Shown here in pieces: positions 15,324 through 23,509 of a stretch of DNA of 38,864 nt. Numbering within the stretch: the stretch's first letter is position 1; each line of letters starts with the position of its first letter. The position numbers and the translations under genes are program-made. This DNA is from Paraburkholderia sp. (GTDB lineage: Bacteria > Pseudomonadota > Gammaproteobacteria > Burkholderiales > Burkholderiaceae). The stretch lies in the NCBI RefSeq assembly GCF_024281035.1, contig NZ_JAMXLH010000003.1:1-38864 (forward strand), in the 5' to 3' direction. The notes under the pieces were generated by a model. The model made no database searches and had not been told where the DNA came from. It saw nothing but the letters and a program-made list of their open reading frames with translations.

Positions 15324-16904
15324 TTATTGCGGCCGGGCAACTGCCTCCGAAGCGGAAGCTGCCGAGGGCGTAGCGCCCTGCTTCGTCTGCGCGGCCAACG
15401 GCGCGGGTGCGGCCATGCTGCCGGTCTCGCGATCCATCTGCGCGACGTTCCAACCGCCGCCGAGCGCCTTCACGAGTCCGACCGACGACACCATCCGCTG
15501 CCCGCCGATGCTCGCCAGTTTCTGCTGCGCGACGAAGAACGTGGTTTGCGCGGTCAGCACGTTCAGGAAGTCGGTCGTGCCCGCCTTATATTCGTTGATG
15601 ACGATATCGAGCGCATGCTGCGCAGATTCCACCGCCTGCTGCTGCACGACGACTTCCTGAGCGAGGATGCGCTGCGACGCGAGGTTGTCCTCGACGTCCT
15701 GGAACGCGGCCAGCACTGTCTGCCGGTAGGTGGCGACCTGCTGGTCGTAGGCGGCGCGCGCGGCTTCGGTCTGGGCGCTGCGCAGACCGGCGTCGAAGAG
15801 CGTGCCCGCGAGCGACGGCCCAAGCGTCCAGAAGCGCGACGGCATCGACAGCAACTGCGAAAACACCGAACTTTCGAAGCCGCCCGACGCGGAGATCGTA
15901 AGCGACGGGAAGAATGCCGACATCGCGACGCCGATCTGCTCGTTGGCCGCGGCGGCCTTGCGTTCCGCCGAGGCGATGTCGGGCCGGCGTTCGAGCAGCG
16001 CCGAAGGCATCGAGACCGGTACGACGGGCGGCGTGGCGGCGAGCGGCGACGGCGGGATCGAGAACGTCGAAGCCGGCTGGCCGACCAGCACGGCGATGGC
16101 GTGCTCGTTTTGTGCACGGGCCACACCGTTGTCGATGGCCGCCGCCTGCGCCGACTGAAGCTGCGTTTGCGCCTGGATCACATCGGCGCGGCCCGCGACG
16201 CCCTGCGCGTACCGGTTCTGGGTGAGCTGCAGCGACCGCTGGTAGGCCGAGACGGTTTCGTCGAGCAGCTTTTGCTGCGCGTCGAGCGAGCGCAACGTGA
16301 AGTACGTTTGCGCGAGCGTGGCCTGCGCCGACAGGCGCGCGTTGGCGAGATCGGCGGCGGCGCCCTGCTGCCCGGCTTCCTGCGCGCCCACCGTGCGGCT
16401 CACCTTGCCCCATAGATCGGGCTCCCAGCTTGCGTCGAGACCGAGGTTGAAGCTGTTGTTGATCGTGCCGTTCGCGAAGCTGCTGTTCGCATTGCTCACG
16501 CGCGTGGGCGTGCGCGAACGCGTGGCGCCCATCGACGCGCTGATCACGGGAAAGTACGCCGCCCGTGCTTCACCGACCAGCGCGCGCGCCTGCCGGTACG
16601 AGGCGGCGAATTGGGCGATGGTCTGATTTTCTGCGTTGAGCTGGTCTTCGAGCGCGTTCAGTTTCGCGTCGTCGTAGAGGGTCCACCAGGCGCCGCGATC
16701 CGCGTGATCGGACGGCTGCGCGACCTTCCAGCCGTCGGGCGCTTCCTTGAATGAAGCCGGCACGGCGGCGGCAGGCCGCTGGTAATTCGGGCCGACGGCA
16801 CAACCGCCCAGCTGGAGCGCGAGCGCGGCGGCCACAGCGAGGAAAGCAAGCGCGGGTGCACGGCGGGAGGACATTTCGGACAAACGGACGGTACGGCGGA
16901 GCAT
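15324..16904 (-). CDS. NodT-family efflux outer-membrane lipoprotein (TolC/OprM type)
   Basis: 526 residues. A lipoprotein signal ends at the lipobox LGGC with Cys35, followed by AVGPNYQRP, the classic start of mature NodT/OprM proteins. Two OEP repeats follow, giving the trimeric beta-barrel plus periplasmic tunnel that carries drugs out of the cell. The last 35 residues are an Ala/Gln-rich extension beyond the usual end. ATG 16904 was chosen because AGGA sits 8 bases upstream and the lipobox lies at a normal distance. ATG 16874 would give a very short signal, and the frame opens at 17024. Together with the MarR regulator and the EmrB pump transcribed away from it, it looks like part of an efflux system, but no membrane-fusion subunit is present. 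Confidence 0.93.
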   Translation of the reverse strand: MLRRTVRLSEMSSRRAPALAFLAVAAALALQLGGCAVGPNYQRPAAAVPASFKEAPDGWKVAQPSDHADRGAWWTLYDDAKLNALEDQLNAENQTIAQFAASYRQARALVGEARAAYFPVISASMGATRSRTPTRVSNANSSFANGTINNSFNLGLDASWEPDLWGKVSRTVGAQEAGQQGAAADLANARLSAQATLAQTYFTLRSLDAQQKLLDETVSAYQRSLQLTQNRYAQGVAGRADVIQAQTQLQSAQAAAIDNGVARAQNEHAIAVLVGQPASTFSIPPSPLAATPPVVPVSMPSALLERRPDIASAERKAAAANEQIGVAMSAFFPSLTISASGGFESSVFSQLLSMPSRFWTLGPSLAGTLFDAGLRSAQTEAARAAYDQQVATYRQTVLAAFQDVEDNLASQRILAQEVVVQQQAVESAQHALDIVINEYKAGTTDFLNVLTAQTTFFVAQQKLASIGGQRMVSSVGLVKALGGGWNVAQMDRETGSMAAPAPLAAQTKQGATPSAASASEAVARPQ

Positions 16905-17095
16905 GCAAGCAATCCTGTCGATGCGGCCAGCAAGAAACGTCGTGGGCTTCGTTACCGGATGCGCGGCGCGATGCGCGTTGGCGCACAGCGGGTGGTCGTG
17001 ACGCGGCAATGGTAGCGCACGCACGTCGGGCTGCGCGGAATGTGCAAGGGTAATGCGGGCGGGCGTCCGGTGTGTTACGGCGCGCGCCGGGCAAG

Positions 17096-17329
17096 TTACG
17101 CGTCGTTACGGCGCCAGCGGTGTGTCGTCAACTTGTGCAGCAGGAGCGCAATCAGGCCGCCGGGCAGGACGATCACCGCCGCGTAGACCGCGAGCTTGCG
17201 CAGGCGCGGGGCGCGGCTGGCTGCGCGGGCTTTGTCGAAGGAACTTCGGGCAGCGTCGGTGACGGGGCGGGTGATGTGGCGGATGACGTAGCGGACAAGG
17301 CCGCTGAGCGCGGTTTTCGGGGGCTGCAT
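17096..17329 (-). CDS. Small single-span membrane protein, unknown function
   Basis: 77 residues. A basic N-terminal half (PVTDAARSSFDKARAASRAPRLRK) precedes one hydrophobic segment at about 46-65 (AVYAAVIVLPGGLIALLLHK) and a short basic tail HRWRRNDA. I do not recognise a family. The topology would be N-in with a positively charged cytoplasmic part. It lies on the minus strand between the efflux outer-membrane gene and the divergent MarR gene, 191 bases upstream of the former. No strong Shine-Dalgarno is visible before ATG 17329. Composition is consistent with a real gene, but it could be a fortuitous frame. Confidence 0.55.
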   Translation of the reverse strand: MQPPKTALSGLVRYVIRHITRPVTDAARSSFDKARAASRAPRLRKLAVYAAVIVLPGGLIALLLHKLTTHRWRRNDA

Positions 17330-17463
17330 GGTGGGGGCTGACTACAAAAAGCGATGAAAGCAAAATGAAGCGCTTGCCAGCCATAATATTGACGAGGCAA
17401 GTAATTGCCAATTTTTTTTTGAGTTGCACCAGGGTTAGTGTGGTTTTTGTCGGGTCGGGCACC

Positions 17464-17510
17464 TTGACGCACCCACATAACCCTATTTATTTATCTGCTT
17501 AGGCAGTGAA
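17464..17510 (+). promoter_or_regulatory. Promoter and candidate MarR operator ahead of the efflux regulator
   Basis: TTGACG (17464-17469) is followed at 17 bases by an AT-rich TTTATT (17487-17492). Overlapping its downstream edge is the imperfect inverted repeat TTATCTGCTTAGGCAGTGAA (17491-17510) with the core CTGC-TTAG-GCAG. Boxes with a central TTAG or CTAG flanked by GC arms are bound by EmrR/MarR-type regulators, so autorepression is likely. Confidence 0.5.
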
Positions 17511-17554
17511 ATTAACCGCTAGAATCCACATTCGTTTCGATCCAGCCTCCCGAT

Positions 17555-18082
17555 ATGAACGAAGCGCCCTCTATACCCGAGCACATCGGCGTCGAGTCGA
17601 GTCTCGGCTACTTCCTCTCGACGGCCCGCAACGTCCTGGCCGCGCGGATGGACCGTGCGGTTGCGCCGCTCGGACTCACGTCGTCGCAGATCGGCGTGAT
17701 CCTGCTGCTGTGGTACGAGCGTGCGCGCACGCCCAACGAAATGTCGCGCGTGCTGTCGTACGACACGGGATCGATGACGCGCATGCTGGACCGGCTCGAA
17801 AAGAAGGGTTTCCTCGTGCGCGAACGCAGCCAGGCTGACCGGCGCGTCGTGGAACTGGCGCTGACGCCGCTCGGCCGCGATGCGGCACAGAAACTGCCGG
17901 ATCTGATTTCGACGGTTTTAAGCGCGCAGTTGCGCGGCTTTTCCTCTGACGAAGCGGCCACGCTCGTGCACCTTTTGCAGCGCTTCATCGCCAACGACGC
18001 GGCGACCGAGGTCGTGTGCGGCGGCGCTGCGGGCCGTCAGGCGGCGCGGCATCCGCTGACGACGGGCGGCGACGAAACATAA
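17555..18082 (+). CDS. MarR-family transcriptional regulator of the efflux locus
   Basis: 175 residues. The winged helix covers about 15-145: LTSSQIGVILLLWY, then RTPNEMSRVLSYDTGSMTRMLDRLEKKG as helix-turn-helix, then the wing RERSQADRRVVELALTPLG. EmrR/MprA-like proteins of this type repress efflux genes and release DNA when they bind phenolic or antibiotic ligands. The gene is followed after 173 bases by an EmrB-type pump on the same strand. It is preceded by a palindrome-containing promoter at 17464-17510, which fits autoregulation. The last 25 residues (GGAAGRQAARHPL...) are beyond the usual fold and probably disordered. Confidence 0.94.
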   Translation: MNEAPSIPEHIGVESSLGYFLSTARNVLAARMDRAVAPLGLTSSQIGVILLLWYERARTPNEMSRVLSYDTGSMTRMLDRLEKKGFLVRERSQADRRVVELALTPLGRDAAQKLPDLISTVLSAQLRGFSSDEAATLVHLLQRFIANDAATEVVCGGAAGRQAARHPLTTGGDET

Positions 18083-18167
18083 ACGGCAATACATGAGAGA
18101 CGGCGGCATCACGCCCTTTTTTGCAGTCCGATAGCTGTCTGGGCAGAAAATGCCGAGGCATTGAAAT

Positions 18168-18200
18168 GTAGACCGATAGCAGACCGATAGCCGACCGATG
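18168..18200 (+). repeat. Three 11-bp tandem repeats between MarR and EmrB genes
   Basis: GTAGACCGATA (18168-18178), GCAGACCGATA (18179-18189) and GCCGACCGATG (18190-18200) are consecutive 11-base units. A fourth, degraded copy, CAGTCCGATAG, lies near 18124. The spacing of about one helical turn would place the shared GACCGAT cores on one face of the DNA. The array ends 55 bases before the pump start. Confidence 0.75.
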
Positions 18201-18255
18201 AGCGCGCGCGAATTGAAGCTGCCGCACCGGTCGGACGTCAAAGGATTCAGGACAG

Positions 18256-19812
18256 ATGAACGCTACTCCCGCGGCGAGCGTCGCCGCCGAGCCCGCGCCG
18301 CTCACGGGCGGCACGCTCGCGCTACTCACGGTCGGCCTCGCACTCGGCACGTTCATGGAGGTGCTCGACACCTCGATTGCGAACGTCGCCGTACCGACCA
18401 TCTCCGGCAACCTCGGTGTCGCCACGACCCAGGGCACGTGGGTTATCTCGTCGTACTCGGTAGCCTCAGCTATCGCGGTGCCGCTGACCGGCTGGCTCGC
18501 GCGGCGCGTGGGCGAAGTACGCCTCTTCACGCTGTCGGTGTTGCTGTTCACGCTCGCCTCGGCGGCATGCGGCTTTGCATCGAACTTCGAGACGCTGATT
18601 GCGTTCCGTCTCGTGCAAGGGCTCGTATCCGGGCCGATGGTGCCGCTCTCGCAGACCATCCTGATGCGTTCGTATCCGCTTGCGAAACGCGGCCTCGCGC
18701 TCGGCCTCTGGGCGATGACGGTGATCGTCGCGCCGATCTTCGGCCCCGTGATGGGCGGCTGGATCACCGACAACTACACGTGGCCGTGGATCTTCTACAT
18801 CAACGTGCCGATCGGGCTTTTCTCGGGCGCGTGCGCGTACATGCTGCTGCGCGGCCGCGAAACGAAGACCACGAAACAGCGCATCGACGCAATCGGCCTC
18901 GCGCTGCTCGTGATCGGCGTGTCGTGCCTGCAGATGATGCTCGACCTCGGCAAGGACCGCGACTGGTTCAACTCCGGTTTCATCGTCACGCTGGCGATCG
19001 TCGCGGTGGTGTCGCTCGCGTTCCTGCTCGTGTGGGAGGCCACGGAAAAGGAACCCGTCATCGATCTTTCGCTGTTCCTCGACCGCAACTTCGCCCTGGG
19101 CGCGCTCATCATCTCGTTCGGTTTCATGGCGTTCTTCGGTTCGGTGGTGATCTTTCCGCTCTGGCTGCAAACGGTGATGGGCTACACGGCCGGCATCGCA
19201 GGTCTTGCGACGGCCCCGGTCGGCCTGCTCGCGCTCGTGCTTTCGCCGCTGATCGGACGCAACATGCACAAGCTCGACCTGCGGATGGTCGCGAGCTTCG
19301 CGTTCCTCGTTTTTGCGCTGGTTTCGATCTGGAATTCCACGTTCACGCTCGACGTGCCGTTCAATCACGTGATCCTGCCGCGTCTCGTGCAGGGCATCGG
19401 CGTAGCGTGCTTCTTCGTGCCGATGACGACCATCACGCTATCGAGCATTCCCGACGAGCGTCTCGCGAGCGCAGCGGGGCTATCGAATTTCCTGCGCACG
19501 CTCTCGGGTGCGATTGGCACGGCAGTGAGCACGACGTTCTGGGAAGACGATGCGATCTATCACCATGCCGTGCTGTCCGAGTCGGTGAGCCAGTATTCGC
19601 AGAGCACCAACGCCTATAGCGACGCGATGGCGAGCCTCGGTTTCGCAAGTCAGAGCGTGACCGCGCAACTCAACGAGATCGTCACGCAGCAGGGCTACAT
19701 GATGGCGACGAACGACTTCTTCCGCATTTCATTCGTGGTGTTTCTCGTCCTGGCTGCGCTCGTGTGGATCACGAAGCCGAAAAAGGGCGTGGGCGCGTCA
19801 ATGGGGCACTAA
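18256..19812 (+). CDS. MFS drug exporter, DHA2 family (EmrB/QacA type)
   Basis: 518 residues with 14 predicted membrane segments. Family landmarks are LDTSIANVAVPTISGNLG in the first segment, GTWVISSYSVASAIAVPLTGW in the second and the GWLARRVGEVRLF loop. It uses the proton gradient to export lipophilic drugs. EmrB partners with EmrA (membrane fusion) and a TolC-like channel to cross both membranes. Here the MarR regulator is just upstream and a NodT channel is encoded on the opposite strand, but no emrA is seen. AGGATTCAGGACAG ahead of ATG 18256 provides the ribosome site. The substrate is unknown. Confidence 0.94.
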   Translation: MNATPAASVAAEPAPLTGGTLALLTVGLALGTFMEVLDTSIANVAVPTISGNLGVATTQGTWVISSYSVASAIAVPLTGWLARRVGEVRLFTLSVLLFTLASAACGFASNFETLIAFRLVQGLVSGPMVPLSQTILMRSYPLAKRGLALGLWAMTVIVAPIFGPVMGGWITDNYTWPWIFYINVPIGLFSGACAYMLLRGRETKTTKQRIDAIGLALLVIGVSCLQMMLDLGKDRDWFNSGFIVTLAIVAVVSLAFLLVWEATEKEPVIDLSLFLDRNFALGALIISFGFMAFFGSVVIFPLWLQTVMGYTAGIAGLATAPVGLLALVLSPLIGRNMHKLDLRMVASFAFLVFALVSIWNSTFTLDVPFNHVILPRLVQGIGVACFFVPMTTITLSSIPDERLASAAGLSNFLRTLSGAIGTAVSTTFWEDDAIYHHAVLSESVSQYSQSTNAYSDAMASLGFASQSVTAQLNEIVTQQGYMMATNDFFRISFVVFLVLAALVWITKPKKGVGASMGH

Positions 19813-19845
19813 GTGGGATATGAAGCCGGAAATTGAGGCTCGCGG

Positions 19846-19869
19846 GCGGCCGGTGGGATGACCGGTCGC
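19846..19869. other. Stem-loop between convergent genes
   Basis: GCGGCCGGT (19846-19854) pairs with ACCGGTCGC (19861-19869) except for one position, with a 6-base loop. It lies between the pump stop (19812) and the lipoprotein stop (19927). There is no T run, so it is not a classical terminator, but it may block 3' exonucleases. Confidence 0.45.
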
Positions 19870-19926
19870 CACGCGTCGCCGGTTCCATTGACGATAATCA
19901 GGAAACCAAATAAAACCGGCGTGACA

Positions 19927-20385
19927 TCAAGGAGAAGCGGGCGCTTGTGTGCTTCCCGCTGCGGGCGCGTCCACTGCGTCGGCTCCGGGAATCGGCGCGT
20001 CGACGCCCGAGCGCACGAACTGCTTGAACGCCGCGCCCGCGCTCCAGGGATTCGGTTTGCAGCCGAGCGAGCTGTCGCAGTGCGCCGCGAACCCGATCGT
20101 TGCGGTGCCGTCGTTGTTCACGCTCTTCGTGATTTCATAGGCGAGCAGGCGTCTGCCGCCTCCTGGGCCCGTCGTCTGGATCAACGTGTCGGTAACTGTC
20201 TGCACTTCGTATCTGGAGTGCGTGCGCACCCAGTCTTGTGCGCGTTGCCACCAGACATCGCATTGCGTCTTGTCCGAGCACGTGAGCGGAGCGGTGGCGA
20301 TCTGCATGACGTCCGGATTGACCTGGCCGCCAGTCGAGCACGCCGCGGCGCTCGCGCAGAGCAGGATAGGCAGGATTCGTTTCAT
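19927..20385 (-). CDS. Putative lipoprotein, unknown function
   Basis: 152 residues. The N-terminal MKRILPILLCASAAAC is a lipoprotein-like signal with the predicted lipidated Cys16. The -3 residue is Ala, not the usual Leu, so the lipobox is imperfect. The mature part contains Cys36, Cys42, Cys103 and Cys108, which could form disulfides in the periplasm, and DVWWQRAQDWVRTHSRYEVQT as a conserved-looking segment. The C-terminal 25 residues are Ala/Pro-rich. GGAGGAG lies about 10 bases before ATG 20385, strong support for that start; the frame is open to 20574. The gene lies downstream of gshA on the same strand after 197 bases. I do not recognise the family. Confidence 0.82.
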   Translation of the reverse strand: MKRILPILLCASAAACSTGGQVNPDVMQIATAPLTCSDKTQCDVWWQRAQDWVRTHSRYEVQTVTDTLIQTTGPGGGRRLLAYEITKSVNNDGTATIGFAAHCDSSLGCKPNPWSAGAAFKQFVRSGVDAPIPGADAVDAPAAGSTQAPASP

Positions 20386-20582
20386 CGCTTTCTCTCCTCC
20401 CTTCGAGCGCCGCGCATCGCGCGCGGCGCACTCGCCGGCCCGTGCGCCAAAGTGTGCGCCGAAGTGGGCGACATCGCGCGCAGGCAGGTCGATCGATAAG
20501 TATTGGACCGCTCCAGCGTGGCATTCGTTTCGAGCACGTGCAATGCCCGGCGACGATCTGTCACGCGCCGTCACGTGCGCAG

Positions 20583-22205
20583 TTACGTGATATCGCGGTC
20601 GAGCGAATAGGTACTATAGGCAGTGACGAACGCATCGAACGAGCCGGCATCCTCGTGTTCGAGCTTCGCCTGTTCGTCGAGCGACTCGCGTGCGAGCGCG
20701 TCGAAATACGCCGTTGCTGTGCTGTCGAGCGGACGCGAGAGGAAATGCGCCGCGTGGTGTTCGCTTTGCGCGCGCGCGAATTGGAGGAAGGTCTGCTTGC
20801 GCTCGCGCATCGCTTGCAGCACGCGTGCCGACGGTGTGAGCGACGCGTATGCAAGCTTCACGCGTTGTGCTGCCACGGCGCGTGCGTGTTCGCCGGTGCC
20901 TTGCACTGCGTCGAGCGTTGCCGCGGCGCGTTCGATCTTCGCGAAGAGTTCGGCGGCCCAGTCCTGCATCGGCACGGTCACGCCGTCACGCTTGAGTTCG
21001 AGCCCCGGACGGCGGCCTTCCTTCGTGACGCGGCCGAAATTGTCGTTGGCCTCGGCGTACGCGTGCGCGGACAGGAGCGGGCTCTCGTCGAGCGCGCACG
21101 CAAGCAGATAGGCGTCGAGAAAGCGGGCTGTTTCGAGCGAAATGCCGGTGGGCTCGAACGGATCGATGTCCATGCAGCGTACTTCGACGTACTGCACGCC
21201 GCGCGCGGCGAGTGCGTGCAGCGGCCGCTCGCCCGCATACGTGACGCGCTTCGGACGGATCGTCGAGTAGAACTCGTTTTCGATCTGCAGCACGTTCGTG
21301 TTGATCTGCACCCACTCGCCGTCGCGGTGCGTGCCGATCGCCTCGTACGGCGGATACGGCTGGCTCACGGCTTCGGCGAGCGCATCGAGATAGCCGTGCA
21401 GGGTGTTGTAGTCGGCGTGCAGCGCGGACTGGCCCGTCGTGTTCGAGTAGCCGAGGTCGCTCATGCGCAGGCTCGTTGCGTACGGCAGGTAGAGCGTGTC
21501 GCTGTCGAGCGCGTCGAGTTCGTGCGGCTGGCCGCGCAGGAAGCGCACGTCGAGCGCGGGCGACGCGCCGAACAGATACATCAGGAGCCAGCTCGTGCGA
21601 CGGAAGTTGCGGATGAGCGCGAGATAGCGCTCCGACTGGTAGTCGAGCGCCGTCGCGGCGGACCGCTCGTGCGCGTGCAGCGTCCGCCACACTTCTTCGT
21701 TAAGCGAATAGTTGTAGTGGATCCCGGCGATGCATTGCATCGTGCGCCCGTAGCGCAGCGCGAGGCCCATGCGATAGACGCGCTTTAACCGGCCGATGTT
21801 CGACGTGCCATACGCGGCGATGGGAATGCCTTCGTCGGTGGCGGGCAGGAGGCCCGGCATCGATTCGTTCCAGAGGATTTCGCCGTCGCGTGCGAGCACG
21901 GCGTAGACGTAGCGATGCAGATCGTCGAGGCGTTCGAGCGTGATCGACGGATCGTGCTCGGGCGGCGTGATGATTTCGAGCAGCGCTTCCGAGTAGTCCG
22001 TGGTCAACGACGGATGCGTGAGCGCCGAGCCGAGCGCAGCCGGGTGCGGCGTCATCGCGAGCTGGCCGTCGCGCGTCACCCGCAGGCTCTCTTTTTCGAT
22101 GCCGCGCAGACCGCGTGTAAGCGCGTCGCGCAGAGGTCCTGCGCTCAGCGCGTCAAGGCGCTGGGCGAGAACGTCGTTCGGGCGTGTGGAGGTCGTGTCG
22201 GGCAT
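20583..22205 (-). CDS. gshA: Glutamate-cysteine ligase, proteobacterial type 1
   Basis: 540 residues, consistent with the 520-540 usual for this class. The enzyme joins L-glutamate and L-cysteine with ATP to gamma-glutamylcysteine, the first step of glutathione synthesis, in the cytoplasm. GIEKESLRV (35-43) is the N-terminal active-site signature. IAGIHYNYS, further on, is another family block, and the C-terminal domain reads DNFGRVTKEGRRPGLELKR in the family position. No gshB is in the window. ATG 22205 is used because the conserved sequence begins soon after it, although the ribosome site is weak. Confidence 0.96.
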   Translation of the reverse strand: MPDTTSTRPNDVLAQRLDALSAGPLRDALTRGLRGIEKESLRVTRDGQLAMTPHPAALGSALTHPSLTTDYSEALLEIITPPEHDPSITLERLDDLHRYVYAVLARDGEILWNESMPGLLPATDEGIPIAAYGTSNIGRLKRVYRMGLALRYGRTMQCIAGIHYNYSLNEEVWRTLHAHERSAATALDYQSERYLALIRNFRRTSWLLMYLFGASPALDVRFLRGQPHELDALDSDTLYLPYATSLRMSDLGYSNTTGQSALHADYNTLHGYLDALAEAVSQPYPPYEAIGTHRDGEWVQINTNVLQIENEFYSTIRPKRVTYAGERPLHALAARGVQYVEVRCMDIDPFEPTGISLETARFLDAYLLACALDESPLLSAHAYAEANDNFGRVTKEGRRPGLELKRDGVTVPMQDWAAELFAKIERAAATLDAVQGTGEHARAVAAQRVKLAYASLTPSARVLQAMRERKQTFLQFARAQSEHHAAHFLSRPLDSTATAYFDALARESLDEQAKLEHEDAGSFDAFVTAYSTYSLDRDIT

Positions 22206-22513
22206 TGAGAAGGATCGGGCTCGGGCTAGCGGCGTGAAGCTTCGTGCGCGCGCGCCAGCGTTATTTTTTCGTTAGCGGGCACTTTAACATCTCGCCAGAA
22301 GACCTGCTTGAGGCCGACTCCGGCGCATCGGCGAGCATTATTCGGCGCCCCTGTGCGCGAATGTCGCGCCTGTTGTTGTGTCCTTTGTCGTGCCTGTCGT
22401 CATGCCTTCTGTCGTCCCGTTTATTGCCCCGTCTATCGCGTGTCTTTCACCCGCGCTTCCAGCCACTCGACGCGCGCCAGCAACGGCGTTTTGTGCCCGT
22501 TAACCCGGGCTCG
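22206..22513. other. Gene-free region between gshA and alkA
   Basis: 308 bases with no supported gene. Just past the alkA stop, one minus-strand frame runs in coding-like codons for about 26 residues before TAG, but has no start or ribosome site. No terminator with a T run was found. The gshA promoter should lie near the left end, where AT content rises (around 22,250-22,290). Confidence 0.55.
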
Positions 22514-23509
22514 TCAGCCGCCGCGTGCAGCACTCGTGCGATCGGCGATTTCGTTCCACAAATGCATCGCCGCGTAGGCGCGCCACGGCTGCCAGGCGTC
22601 GCTGCGCACGCGCTGCTGTGACGGGCGCGCGAGCGCGGGGTCGCGTGCGGCGATGGCCTGCATCAGTACCAGATCCGTGGCGGGCCATGCATTCGCGTCG
22701 CGCCATGCGCGCATCGCGACATATTCGACGGTCCACGGCCCAATGCCTGGCAGTGCGAGCAGCGCCGCGCGCATGGCGTCGAGATCGCGGGAATCTTCGG
22801 TCGCCGCACGCGTCTGGCCGTGACTGTCGCGTTCAATTGCGACGGCGCCGCTTGCCACCGCCTGCGCGAAGCCCTGCAGCGCGGCGACGCGCTTGCCGGG
22901 CATGCCGATGCCGCTCAGGTCCGCGCCGGCGAGCGCGGCGGGCGTCGGGAAACGCCAGGCGGTGTGCTCGTGCGGATGCAAGTCGATGCGCTGACCGACG
23001 CGTTGCACGAGGCGGCCGATGATCGTCGTTGCGGCCTTCACGCTCACTTGCTGGCCGACGATCGCGCGCACCACCAGTTCGAAGCCGGACCACGCGCCCG
23101 GCACGCGCAGGCCGGGCGCGGCGGCGACGAGCGGGCCGAGCCACGGATCGCGCGCGAAATGCGCGGCGATGGCTGCGGGGTCCGTCTGCGTATCGAACAT
23201 GCGGGCGAGCGGGGCGGCGAGGGCGGCGGCGTGGGCGCTCACCGGTCCGTCGACCTGGACGACGAGGCAGCGCTTGCGCGCATGGCGGCGCACGGCGAGC
23301 GTGCCGCTCGCATCGTGAAAGTCGATGGCGCGCCGCCAGGCACCGTCTTCGACGATCTCGACGCCGGGCACTGCGCGGCCCGCGAAGAAACGCAGGACAC
23401 GCGGCCAGTCGTAGGGCGCGCGCACGGGCAGCTCGAACGTGGCGCTGCCATCGGGCTGCGGCATCGCGGCGAACCGCTGCGGCTGCGGCTGGGGGGCGGC
23501 GGCGCTCAA
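22514..23509 (-). CDS. alkA: DNA-3-methyladenine glycosylase II
   Basis: 331 residues from TTG 23509, or 316 from ATG 23464. It removes alkylated purines and starts base-excision repair. The AlkA N-terminal domain (starting near FELPVRAPYDW) precedes the helix-hairpin-helix LPGIGPWTVEYVAMRAW. The catalytic aspartate lies in PATDLVLMQA (Asp279 from TTG). The TTG start overlaps the ada stop codon as TTGA and has GGAG 8 bases upstream, consistent with translational coupling. ATG 23464 is the alternative and lacks a clear ribosome site. Pairing with ada matches the adaptive response, in which methylated Ada activates alkA. Confidence 0.93.
   Translation of the reverse strand: MSAAAPQPQPQRFAAMPQPDGSATFELPVRAPYDWPRVLRFFAGRAVPGVEIVEDGAWRRAIDFHDASGTLAVRRHARKRCLVVQVDGPVSAHAAALAAPLARMFDTQTDPAAIAAHFARDPWLGPLVAAAPGLRVPGAWSGFELVVRAIVGQQVSVKAATTIIGRLVQRVGQRIDLHPHEHTAWRFPTPAALAGADLSGIGMPGKRVAALQGFAQAVASGAVAIERDSHGQTRAATEDSRDLDAMRAALLALPGIGPWTVEYVAMRAWRDANAWPATDLVLMQAIAARDPALARPSQQRVRSDAWQPWRAYAAMHLWNEIADRTSAARGG

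Noticed and set aside
22440..22513. Short coding-like frame after alkA
   Set aside because: About 26 codons with no start codon or ribosome site; probably chance.
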